Of a stretch of DNA of 6,148 nucleotides, positions 1-6,148 are shown piece after piece. The position numbers and the translations under genes were made by a program. Source of the DNA: Ghiorsea sp. (lineage in GTDB: Bacteria; Pseudomonadota; Zetaproteobacteria; Mariprofundales; Mariprofundaceae); assembly GCA_027053695.1 (NCBI GenBank), contig JALUHL010000247.1, forward strand, positions 1 through 6,148, in the 5' to 3' direction. The notes under the pieces were generated by a model, which was given only the letters and a program-made list of their open reading frames with translations, was not told the DNA's origin and made no database searches. Position 1 is the stretch's first letter. The number at the start of each line of letters is the position of its first letter.

Positions 1-1420
1 CTTTCCTATTCGCTTACGTTGGACACTTTTTGTTGGCCTAACCGTTGCCGCAGCCGTCGTTCTTCTGGCTACGATTGTGTTGGATATGGAGCGCGATGCA
101 TGGCTTAAGAATCAAGAAGTTCAGGCAGGCATTCAGGTCAAGCGTTTGGGCGATGAACTTAAAATACCTATGCTTGCAGGCAGCTCTGCTGAAGTCGATT
201 TTATCATTCGTAATTTCAGCAAAAGTATTCCTGATATTGAATCAGTATTCTTCCAAGATAATGGGCATCACTCATGGAAGCTTGGGGATACTGGTGTTAT
301 TCAAAAGATTCTAGATAATGTTAGTTTACCTGAAGATACGCTACATTTACCCGTAGAAGGACTTTGGTTTGCTAAAAAAGTAACCTATGCAGGTTCAGAT
401 GTAGGCGTGGTTGCTGTTCAATATTCGGAGCAAGCTTGGGAATCATTATCCAGTCAATTGTTGACCCGTATGTTTTTGGCCGCGTTGTTGGTGATTGCAC
501 TAGCAAGTATTGTGGTGTATTGGCTTGCAGGGCGCATGAGTAAACCGCTTGAAGAATTAGCAGTGGCAGCACATCACGTTGCCGAAGGTGAATATGAGCA
601 TCGCTTAGATATTCGTGGTAATGATGAGCTCACAGATGCCGCCAAGCAATTTAACAAAATGGTTGAAGAGCTGCAGCATAAAGAAGAAATGCGGGAGGTT
701 TTGGGTCGCTACCTCAATCCTGAATTGGTTTCAGATGTATTTGATGGTGAATCATCAGGCGCGTTGCTTAATCGCAAGCAAGAAGTTACGGTTTTATTTG
801 CTGATATGGTTAGTTTTACCTCATTTTCTGAATCTACGGAAACAGAAGTGGTGGTGGATGTACTTAATCAATATTTTGAGGTTTTTCATAGTATTATTGC
901 TTACTATGGCGGACATGTGGATAAGTATATTGGTGATGCAGTGATGGCAGTATTTAACCATCCTAAAACCAATGAGGGGCATACACGCAATGCAGTTATG
1001 GCTGGTATAGCGATGACATTTGCTTGTAAGCAACTGGGTGTTTTGCGAAAAGATGGAAAAAAAGTATCTTTCCGTGTTGGGCTTAATCGAGGTGATGTGA
1101 TTGTGGGGAATATTGGTGCAGCAGAGCGCTTGGAATATACAGTGATTGGTGATGCAGTGAATGTGGCATCGCGTATGGGTGGTTTGGGTGGTGCGGATGA
1201 AGTTGTGTTGCCCAAAGCAACATTTGATGCAATAGGTCAAGGATTTGATTTCGAAGATATGGGTGAAATGGAAGTCAAAGGTGTAAGTGAAGCTTTGCGG
1301 TGCGGTGTAGTTTCTGTTCGTGAGAAAGGGCTTCTTGGTGATATTAAGCATGCTGTTGCTATGGCATTCGATACAACCTTGTCTGCTTATGCACGCAAGA
1401 TGATAGGGGATATAAAATAA
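1..1420 (+). CDS. Membrane-bound class III adenylate cyclase with HAMP domain (5' partial)
   Basis: This enzyme probably makes cAMP from ATP in response to a periplasmic signal. The reading frame is open from the left edge, so the true start lies upstream. The first GTG at 77 falls inside the first membrane helix and is not the start. Counting from the codon at nt 2, 472 residues are visible: TM1 (about 8-27, preceded by RLRW), a periplasmic region (28-156) of no recognised family, TM2 (157-177), HAMP (178-230, with KPLEEL and NDEL...FNKM), a RYLNPELV linker (236-243) and the cyclase domain (about 258-440). All catalytic positions are present: metal-binding Asp268 (FADM) and Asp312 (YIGD), purine-selecting Lys308 and Thr380 (EYTVIGD), and transition-state Asn387 and Arg391 (VNVASR). 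Lys plus Thr fits the ATP-using class IIIb. A roughly 30-residue tail follows. The stop overlaps the next ATG by one base. Confidence 0.93.
   Translation, partial: FPIRLRWTLFVGLTVAAAVVLLATIVLDMERDAWLKNQEVQAGIQVKRLGDELKIPMLAGSSAEVDFIIRNFSKSIPDIESVFFQDNGHHSWKLGDTGVIQKILDNVSLPEDTLHLPVEGLWFAKKVTYAGSDVGVVAVQYSEQAWESLSSQLLTRMFLAALLVIALASIVVYWLAGRMSKPLEELAVAAHHVAEGEYEHRLDIRGNDELTDAAKQFNKMVEELQHKEEMREVLGRYLNPELVSDVFDGESSGALLNRKQEVTVLFADMVSFTSFSESTETEVVVDVLNQYFEVFHSIIAYYGGHVDKYIGDAVMAVFNHPKTNEGHTRNAVMAGIAMTFACKQLGVLRKDGKKVSFRVGLNRGDVIVGNIGAAERLEYTVIGDAVNVASRMGGLGGADEVVLPKATFDAIGQGFDFEDMGEMEVKGVSEALRCGVVSVREKGLLGDIKHAVAMAFDTTLSAYARKMIGDIK
1405..1410 (+). promoter_or_regulatory. Shine-Dalgarno for the TPR lipoprotein
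   Basis: AGGGGA lies 9 bases before the ATG at 1420, inside the last codons of the cyclase gene. It supports that start, and with the TAATG stop/start overlap it suggests translational coupling. Confidence 0.7.
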
Positions 1421-2511
1421 TGTATCGTTTTATGATTTGTACACTTTGCCTTTTTATTGTTTCAGGCTGCGCTGGAAAGGTAGGAGATGATTTTCGTGTC
1501 TCTCTGGGGCTTGTGAGTGCTTATGAAACTGCGCAGAAAGCGTTTCATCAAGGGCAAATTATGCAGGCAAGAGAACGGCTGCTTACCATCAAAGGGGATG
1601 ATAAAGATTATGCGAAGGCACAAACGTTTTTGAAAAAAGATGTGGAACCTGCACGTTTAAAATTGCTTAGATACTATGCCAGAAAAGGCAAGGCTGAAGA
1701 AGAGCAAGGCAATTGGGCGAAAGCAGAAGAAGCATATGCCATGGCAGCAGAGCTCTCGCAACAGCCTAAGGCTTTGAAAAGATACCAAAAAAACATGAAT
1801 CTTAAAGTGAGACAGCTGCGATTCGATAGCTTGTATCAGCAGCGAAAGAAAGAAGATGAAGCATGGCTTGATTGGCAGGATGCTTATATTCCACCACGCG
1901 GATTAAAGGGCGATGATGATTTTTTTGCAGATGCCAGAGAAGATGTTGACCAAGCAGTAGATCAGAGAATCGAAGCAGCATGGAAACGTGCTGAAATGTA
2001 TAGGGATGAAGATAAGCCAGAGATGGCTTGGTTGTATGCTGATGCATATTTGAGACTGTACCCAGGCGACAAAAAAGCACAGGACTTGAAAAATGCTATG
2101 GCAACTGCACTTCCCAAAGGTTTTAAACTGGCAAAGGACAAAAAAGCTGTAGCTACAATCAAAGTGACAAAGCCTGTGAAAGTAGAAGCAACGTCAACGC
2201 GCGTAAAAATGCTTATGAAACAAGGGAAATGGATAGAAGCTAAAAAAGAAGCATTGAATCTACGTAAACAAGGGAACCCTGACGCGGATAAATTGTTGGC
2301 AGATATTGATAGTAAAATCGCAAGCTTAGCAGAAAATGCATATCAGAAAGGGAATTTGGCTTTTCGTTCAGAAAGAATTGATCAGGCAGTCTCATTTTGG
2401 CAACAGGCGGTTGATTTAAAGCCTAAGGAACAAACATATATTGATAGTTTGCGCCGAGGTAAACAAATTCAAGAGCGTTTGAATGCGCTTAAAACGACAG
2501 GTGAGAAATAA
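1420..2511 (+). CDS. TPR-like repeat lipoprotein, function unknown
   Basis: I do not recognise a named family. The 363-residue product begins with a lipoprotein signal peptide: a hydrophobic stretch (4-15) leads into the lipobox VSGC, with Cys17 as the predicted lipidated residue. Ala at +2 would favour the outer membrane under the E. coli sorting rule. The mature protein is charged and almost entirely helical, with degenerate TPR-like helix pairs. The clearest are around 86-112 ([20 protein letters not shown]) and 307-335 ([20 protein letters not shown]); weaker ones lie near 34-57, 193-217 and 262-285. A Lys/Thr/Val-rich stretch (about 236-260) may be a flexible linker. Such repeats usually mediate protein contacts, so a periplasmic scaffold or assembly role is possible. 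Sitting directly after a cyclase with a periplasmic domain, it could be that protein's partner, but this is only inference from position. Confidence 0.85.
   Translation: MYRFMICTLCLFIVSGCAGKVGDDFRVSLGLVSAYETAQKAFHQGQIMQARERLLTIKGDDKDYAKAQTFLKKDVEPARLKLLRYYARKGKAEEEQGNWAKAEEAYAMAAELSQQPKALKRYQKNMNLKVRQLRFDSLYQQRKKEDEAWLDWQDAYIPPRGLKGDDDFFADAREDVDQAVDQRIEAAWKRAEMYRDEDKPEMAWLYADAYLRLYPGDKKAQDLKNAMATALPKGFKLAKDKKAVATIKVTKPVKVEATSTRVKMLMKQGKWIEAKKEALNLRKQGNPDADKLLADIDSKIASLAENAYQKGNLAFRSERIDQAVSFWQQAVDLKPKEQTYIDSLRRGKQIQERLNALKTTGEK
2499..2505 (+). promoter_or_regulatory. Shine-Dalgarno for ispG
   Basis: AGGTGAG ends 5 bases before the ATG at 2511, inside the end of the lipoprotein gene. It favours this ATG over the in-frame ATG at 2529 (Met7). 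Confidence 0.65.
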
Positions 2512-3617
2512 TGCGTGATTCGATTGTGATGCCGCGCCGTAAAACGCGGAAGATTATGGTGGGTGATGTGGCTGTGGGTGGTGATGCGCCGATAGCCGTG
2601 CAATCCATGACCAATACACTGACTACAGATATTGATGCAACTGTAGCTCAGGTACACTCCTTAGAGCAGGCAGGTGCGGATATTGTGCGCATCTCCGTAC
2701 CAGACCCAGATTCAGCGGCTGCTATGCCTGAAATCTTGGCACAAACGAGCTTACCTATCATTGCGGACATTCATTTCAGCTATAAAATGGCACTGCTTGC
2801 GCTTGATGCAGGTGTGCATGGGCTACGCTTAAATCCAGGCAATATTGGAAGCCGTGATAGGGTTGAACGTGTAGTTAAAGCTGCGCAAGAGCGTGGTGTT
2901 TCTATTCGCATTGGTGTCAATGCGGGTTCGTTGGAAAAAGAAGTGAATGAAAAATATGGTGAACCATGCGCCGATGCCATGGTTGAATCCGCCTTAGGGC
3001 ATATTCGTATCTTAGAAGATATGAATTTTAACGATATCAAAGTATCCCTTAAAGCGAGTAATATTCCGATGACAGTGGCTGCTTATCGCAAGCTTGCGGA
3101 TAAAGTGGATTATCCTTTTCATTTGGGCATCACTGAATCGGGAAGCCTGTTTGGTGGCACTGTAAAATCATCAGTGGGCTTGGGTTTGATTTTAGCTGAT
3201 GGTATTGGTGATACGATTCGTGTTTCTTTGGCAGCAGAGCCTAAAGAAGAAATCAAAGTGGGTTTTGAGATTCTTAAGAGCCTTGGTTTACGGCATAGGG
3301 GTGTGAACCTGATTGCTTGTCCATCATGTGCACGACAAAAATTTAATGTCATTGAGACCGTGCAACTGCTGGAAGAGCGCTTGGCACATATTCAAGAAAG
3401 TGTAGATGTGGCAGTGATTGGTTGTGTGGTCAATGGGCCAGGTGAAGCTAAAGAAGTGCAATTGGGGATTACGGGCGGTTATCCTGTACATACTTTTTAT
3501 CATGATGGTGAGAAATTTGGTAAAGTGCGCTCCAATAGTATGGTTGATAGCTTGGTGGAAGAAGTGGAAAAGCGTGCTGCAGCTATTCGACAAGCCAAGG
3601 AGAAAGATAATGCTTAA
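2511..3617 (+). CDS. ispG: 4-hydroxy-3-methylbut-2-en-1-yl diphosphate synthase (IspG/GcpE)
   Basis: IspG catalyses the penultimate step of the MEP (non-mevalonate) isoprenoid pathway. It reductively opens 2-C-methyl-D-erythritol 2,4-cyclodiphosphate to HMBPP, using a [4Fe-4S] cluster fed by flavodoxin or ferredoxin in the cytoplasm. The 368-residue length matches the short bacterial type (E. coli about 372), without the extra domain of plant and some other homologues. The N-terminal TIM barrel shows [34 protein letters not shown] and [12 protein letters not shown]. The C-terminal domain carries the cluster ligands Cys270 and Cys273 (CPSCAR), Cys305 ([11 protein letters not shown]) and Glu312, at the same residue numbers as in E. 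coli. The gene overlaps the upstream stop by one base and the downstream lipoprotein by eight. It is the only gene of the operon with a firmly known housekeeping role and is expected to be essential. Confidence 0.98.
   Translation: MRDSIVMPRRKTRKIMVGDVAVGGDAPIAVQSMTNTLTTDIDATVAQVHSLEQAGADIVRISVPDPDSAAAMPEILAQTSLPIIADIHFSYKMALLALDAGVHGLRLNPGNIGSRDRVERVVKAAQERGVSIRIGVNAGSLEKEVNEKYGEPCADAMVESALGHIRILEDMNFNDIKVSLKASNIPMTVAAYRKLADKVDYPFHLGITESGSLFGGTVKSSVGLGLILADGIGDTIRVSLAAEPKEEIKVGFEILKSLGLRHRGVNLIACPSCARQKFNVIETVQLLEERLAHIQESVDVAVIGCVVNGPGEAKEVQLGITGGYPVHTFYHDGEKFGKVRSNSMVDSLVEEVEKRAAAIRQAKEKDNA
3597..3603 (+). promoter_or_regulatory. Strong Shine-Dalgarno deciding the start of the small lipoprotein
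   Basis: AAGGAGA lies 6 bases before the ATG at 3610, inside the 3' end of ispG. It is the best ribosome binding site in the window and identifies 3610 as the real start, although the same frame stays open upstream to 3418 within ispG. Confidence 0.85.
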
Positions 3618-3945
3618 ATATATCATGGTTGTTTCGATAGTGTTGGCCTTAACAGGCTGTACACAAGAGACGCAAAATAAATTTGGTCGCGCGGTTCAAA
3701 ACTGGACAGGTGTAAACGGTGTGTTGGAAGTGTATGCAGGTAATAAACTCGTCAAACGCTTCCTTGAAATAGACAAATTGACTACAGCTGTTTCCACCAA
3801 TGGTAATACGCCGCGTCCTTATCGGTTTGGTTATGGTATTTTGGATGAAAACTTGAATATGGTTGCGGACAAGCGCGAGAAGAAAGTCTATTTTGAATTT
3901 TCAGACTATTCGACTTCTTATGTCTTTTATACTTATCCCAAATAG
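3610..3945 (+). CDS. Small predicted lipoprotein, function unknown
   Basis: This is a 111-residue protein with a clear lipoprotein signal peptide: Lys3, a hydrophobic core (4-14) and the lipobox LTGC, with Cys17 lipidated. Thr at +2 is compatible with outer-membrane sorting. I do not recognise the family. The mature part, about 95 residues, is rich in aromatic and beta-prone residues, with VLEVYAG and LVKRFLEID (about 38-55), [13 protein letters not shown] (69-81) and [20 protein letters not shown] (91-110), which suggests a small beta-sandwich or barrel-like domain. The start at 3610 is chosen because it follows a strong Shine-Dalgarno and gives a complete signal peptide. The longer in-frame version from 3418 would place unrelated ispG-antiframe sequence ahead of it. 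It overlaps the end of ispG by eight bases and appears to be the last gene of the operon. Confidence 0.85.
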   Translation: MLKYIMVVSIVLALTGCTQETQNKFGRAVQNWTGVNGVLEVYAGNKLVKRFLEIDKLTTAVSTNGNTPRPYRFGYGILDENLNMVADKREKKVYFEFSDYSTSYVFYTYPK

Positions 3946-3956
3946 GTTTTTATCAC

Positions 3957-5078
3957 TTAAATAAGTATCATGTATGCCGCAGCAGAAATACTTGCTGCAA
4001 TGGGTAGGGTGAGCACCCAAGCCAGTACAATGCCACGCACGATTAGGCAGTTGGTTTTTCCATTCACGCTACCAATACCAAAAATAGAACCGCAAGACAC
4101 ATGTGTGGTGGATACAGGCACGTCCCATTTGGATGCAAAGATAACCATGATACTGGTGACAAGGTTAGCTACTAACCCTTGCCCGTGATTGATGTCAGTA
4201 ATATCTTCAGACATGGTCTGAGCAATCTTGTGGGATTGGAAAATGCCACCTAAAGCCATGGCAATGGCAGTAATAAATGTAACCCAGCCAATATCCATGG
4301 CGCTTGCGGCAAGTGCAACGCCCACGATTTTAGGAGTATCATGCAAACCTCGTGCAAAGCTTACTGCCGCACCACTGATGATATGCACTGCATCGACAAG
4401 CTTTTGCACCCTAAAACCAATAATGTTTCCATCATACACATCAATAGCTTTCACCTTACAGTTTTCAATATCATCGACCACAATATCAAGGCTTGAAAGC
4501 ATGCTCATCGCTGATGCACCTTGGGGGACAACAATATCCAGCCGCTTTTCTCCCACGCATAAACAACTGCTTTTATTGATGTTTATCTTTTTTCGAATAT
4601 GACTAAGTATAAAATAAATCATGGCTGCAACGACCACTGCAATAAGCGGGCTAACGGCTAATGGTATAAGGTAAGTTTTACCCAATGTATCGATATTTAA
4701 TCCACTACCTGCAGCAATGAAACCTGCACCTACAAGCCCACCAATCAAGCTATGGGTTGTAGAAATAGGGACACCAAACTTTGCTGCCACAAATACCGTG
4801 AGCGCTGCGCCAAGCATTACAGCAAGCATAAATTCAGGCGTGGAAACCAATGCAAGCGGAACAAGACCTTTGCCGCTGAATGCCTTGGCAAGCTCGGTGG
4901 CGAAAAAGGCTGCCGTAAGCGAGCCTGCAAGTGTGGTGATGGTTGCCAGTATAAGCGCATGTTGATGACTGAGTGTATGGCTGCCCAAAAGCGTTGCCAC
5001 ACCTTTGAAATTATCGTTTGCTCCATTGGCATAAGCCAAGAAGACCATGCTTACCATAATCAATATTACCCACATCAT
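3957..5078 (-). CDS. PiT-family inorganic phosphate permease, compact divergent subtype
   Basis: This is an inner-membrane, ion-coupled phosphate transporter by family. The 373-residue product shows the two inverted PiT repeats. The first has GANDNFKG (19-26) and GVPISTTH (102-109); the second has RGLHDTPK (243-250) and DVPVSTTH (319-326). Hydrophobic helices fill both halves. Between them a cytoplasmic loop (about 162-230) carries the cysteine pair SSCLCVGE (170-177), in place of the larger insert of E. coli PitA (499 residues). The signatures depart from the usual GANDVAN type, so phosphate is the expected but unproven substrate; some family members carry sulfate. ATG 5078 has a good ribosome binding site, and a second ATG follows at 5075. 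No PhoU-like accessory gene (often paired with Pit) is adjacent downstream. The gene converges on the ispG operon with an 11-base gap. Confidence 0.92.
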   Translation of the reverse strand: MMWVILIMVSMVFLAYANGANDNFKGVATLLGSHTLSHQHALILATITTLAGSLTAAFFATELAKAFSGKGLVPLALVSTPEFMLAVMLGAALTVFVAAKFGVPISTTHSLIGGLVGAGFIAAGSGLNIDTLGKTYLIPLAVSPLIAVVVAAMIYFILSHIRKKININKSSCLCVGEKRLDIVVPQGASAMSMLSSLDIVVDDIENCKVKAIDVYDGNIIGFRVQKLVDAVHIISGAAVSFARGLHDTPKIVGVALAASAMDIGWVTFITAIAMALGGIFQSHKIAQTMSEDITDINHGQGLVANLVTSIMVIFASKWDVPVSTTHVSCGSIFGIGSVNGKTNCLIVRGIVLAWVLTLPIAASISAAAYMILI

Positions 5079-5136
5079 ACATGTATCCCCTTACCCTGTT
5101 TCGTAAAAGAGGTAAGTCGTTCATGGGGTAAAAATA
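5079..5136 (-). promoter_or_regulatory. Short leader between the SNF2 gene and the permease gene
   Basis: This 58-base gap separates two genes read in the same direction. I see no convincing -35/-10 pair or terminator, so the permease may be co-transcribed with the SNF2 gene or have a promoter inside it. Two overlapping short inverted repeats are possible: CTTACC (5116-5111) with GGTAAG (5095-5090), and TTACCC (5131-5126) with GGGTAA (5096-5091). Both use the bases next to or within the ribosome binding site. The stems are only 6 bp, so a regulatory role is weakly supported. Confidence 0.3.
5086..5093 (-). promoter_or_regulatory. Shine-Dalgarno for the phosphate permease
   Basis: On the minus strand TAAGGGGA lies 7 bases before the ATG at 5078 and supports that start over the next ATG at 5075. 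Confidence 0.7.
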
Positions 5137-6148
5137 TTACAGTGAAGTTTTTGACTTCTCTGTTTGCTCTTCCTGAATGTCTGCTAATGGTTCAAATAAG
5201 GATTGCAGCTCTGCTTCTGTCCACAATGCACTACCTTGGCTGCCACTACCATGAATGCTATCAGCCAATGCACGTTTGCGCTCTTGCATCTCCAATATTT
5301 TTTCTTCCACCGTACCCACAGTTGTGAGTTTATAGACAAAGACAGGTTTATCTTGCCCAATGCGATGAGCTCTATCGGTGGCTTGGTCTTCCGCAGCAGG
5401 ATTCCACCATGGGTCAAAGTGAATCACGGTATCGGCAGCGGTTAAGTTCAAACCTGTACCGCCTGCTTTTAAGCTGATTAAGAAGATAGGCACATCACCT
5501 TCTTGGAATAGCTCAACAGGGGTAATGCGATCTTTGGTTTGCCCAGTCAGCTTCACATAGGGTAAATCCAATGACTGGCATAAATCTTCAATCAAGCGCA
5601 ACATTTCTGCAAACTGCGAAAATAAAAGGATTTTCCTGCCTTCTTCGACCATTTCTGGCAGCATTTCTTTAAGCATGTCTGTTTTGGCAGAGGGAATGCC
5701 ATCGGTGTCCATTTGTTTGACCAAACGCGGGTCACAACAGACTTGACGCATTTTCATCAGTGCATCGAGCACAATAATTTGGCTTTTGGCAACACCCATA
5801 GCCGCCACAGAGTCGCGCACTTTTTTCTGCATAGCTAAGCGCACACTTTCATACAATGCGCGTTGGCCACCATCGAGTTCAACGCTGCGCACAATATTAG
5901 TTTTGGCAGGTAATTCCTTAGCTACATCAGTTTTTAAACGGCGTAGCAAGAATGGGCGAACACGAATATTTAAAGCATCTTGCCTGGATTCGCTGCCATC
6001 TTGTTCAATGGGTTTGCGAAATAAATTGCCAAAGTTTTTCTGGTCATACAAATAACCAGGCATCAAGAAATCGAATTGCGCCCATAATTCGCCAAGGTGA
6101 TTTTCAATGGGTGTACCTGTTAAACAGATGCGATGGCGCGCATTAAAT
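5137..6148 (-). CDS. SNF2-family (SWI2/SNF2-like) ATPase/helicase, C-terminal part (5' partial)
   Basis: This is the end of a large superfamily 2 DNA-dependent ATPase of the bacterial SNF2 group (COG0553 type). These proteins translocate on double-stranded DNA and remodel DNA-protein complexes; the specific role here is unknown. The gene enters from the right edge and 336 residues are visible, beginning just before helicase motif [11 protein letters not shown] (nt 6123-6100). [12 protein letters not shown] follows, then the second RecA-like lobe with motif IV (KILLFSQF), motif V ([20 protein letters not shown]), [15 protein letters not shown] and the motif VI arginines in RAHRIGQ (near nt 5352-5375). 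The end, [15 protein letters not shown] plus a short charged tail, is typical of these proteins. The Walker A and DEAH-type motifs and any N-terminal SWIM or associated domain lie outside the window. The TTG at 6066 is not a start, since the frame continues upstream with conserved motif III. Confidence 0.95.
   Translation of the reverse strand, partial: FNARHRICLTGTPIENHLGELWAQFDFLMPGYLYDQKNFGNLFRKPIEQDGSESRQDALNIRVRPFLLRRLKTDVAKELPAKTNIVRSVELDGGQRALYESVRLAMQKKVRDSVAAMGVAKSQIIVLDALMKMRQVCCDPRLVKQMDTDGIPSAKTDMLKEMLPEMVEEGRKILLFSQFAEMLRLIEDLCQSLDLPYVKLTGQTKDRITPVELFQEGDVPIFLISLKAGGTGLNLTAADTVIHFDPWWNPAAEDQATDRAHRIGQDKPVFVYKLTTVGTVEEKILEMQERKRALADSIHGSGSQGSALWTEAELQSLFEPLADIQEEQTEKSKTSL

Noticed and set aside
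821..1351. Minus-strand ORF of 176 codons
   Set aside because: It lies wholly antisense to the conserved cyclase catalytic domain, has a His/Thr/Cys-rich composition typical of shadow frames, and lacks a recognisable motif.
3418..3609. Upstream extension of the small lipoprotein
   Set aside because: This part overlaps the conserved Cys305/Glu312 region of ispG in another frame, has no good ribosome binding site, and would bury the lipoprotein signal peptide inside the protein.
3929..3968. ATACTTAT/ATAAGTAT inverted repeat spanning the convergent gene ends
   Set aside because: The 8-bp AT-rich arms are separated by a 24-base loop with no GC-rich core, so it is too weak to call a bidirectional terminator.
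5079..5136. Pho box upstream of the phosphate permease
   Set aside because: No pair of CTGTCAT-like direct repeats at 11-base spacing is present in the gap.
5144..5158. GAAGT/ACTTC hairpin as a terminator for the SNF2 gene
   Set aside because: The stem is only 5 bp, lies inside the coding region before the stop codon, and the T-run begins about 8 bases after it.
4752..5327. Plus-strand ORF of 191 codons across the permease start and the SNF2 end
   Set aside because: It is antisense to two well-supported genes, and its Cys/Lys-rich product has no recognisable domain.
1..6148. Defence, mobile-element or CRISPR system suggested by the SNF2 ATPase
   Set aside because: No nuclease, methylase, phospholipase D, transposase or repeat array is visible. 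The SNF2 end resembles ordinary chromosomal COG0553 proteins, although genes to the right of the window cannot be seen.

Overview
The window looks like ordinary chromosomal DNA from a Gram-negative, free-living bacterium, most likely a proteobacterium. GC content is moderate (low-to-mid 40s % by eye). Two proteins carry lipoprotein signal peptides, IspG is of the short E. coli-like type, and genes are packed with one- to eight-base overlaps. The lineage cannot be fixed from sequence alone; an environmental proteobacterium (a zetaproteobacterium is one possibility) is only a guess.

Positions 1-3945 hold a tight plus-strand operon of four genes: (1) a membrane-bound class III adenylate cyclase with a periplasmic sensor region and HAMP domain, cut by the left edge; (2) a 363-residue lipoprotein with TPR-like helical repeats; (3) ispG (gcpE), the 4Fe-4S enzyme of the MEP isoprenoid pathway; (4) a 111-residue lipoprotein of unknown function. 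Each start codon overlaps the previous stop codon region and has its own Shine-Dalgarno sequence inside the upstream gene, so translation is probably coupled.

Positions 3957-6148 hold two minus-strand genes that converge on the operon. A PiT-family inorganic phosphate permease of a compact, divergent subtype ends only 11 bases from the last lipoprotein. Upstream of it, after a 58-base gap, is the C-terminal half of a SNF2-family ATPase/helicase, cut by the right edge.

There is no tRNA, rRNA, mobile element, CRISPR array or gene-free stretch longer than 60 bases. Nothing here amounts to a new defence or mobile system. The points most worth following up are the coupling of a cyclic-nucleotide cyclase and two uncharacterised lipoproteins to ispG, and the unusual signature motifs of the phosphate permease.
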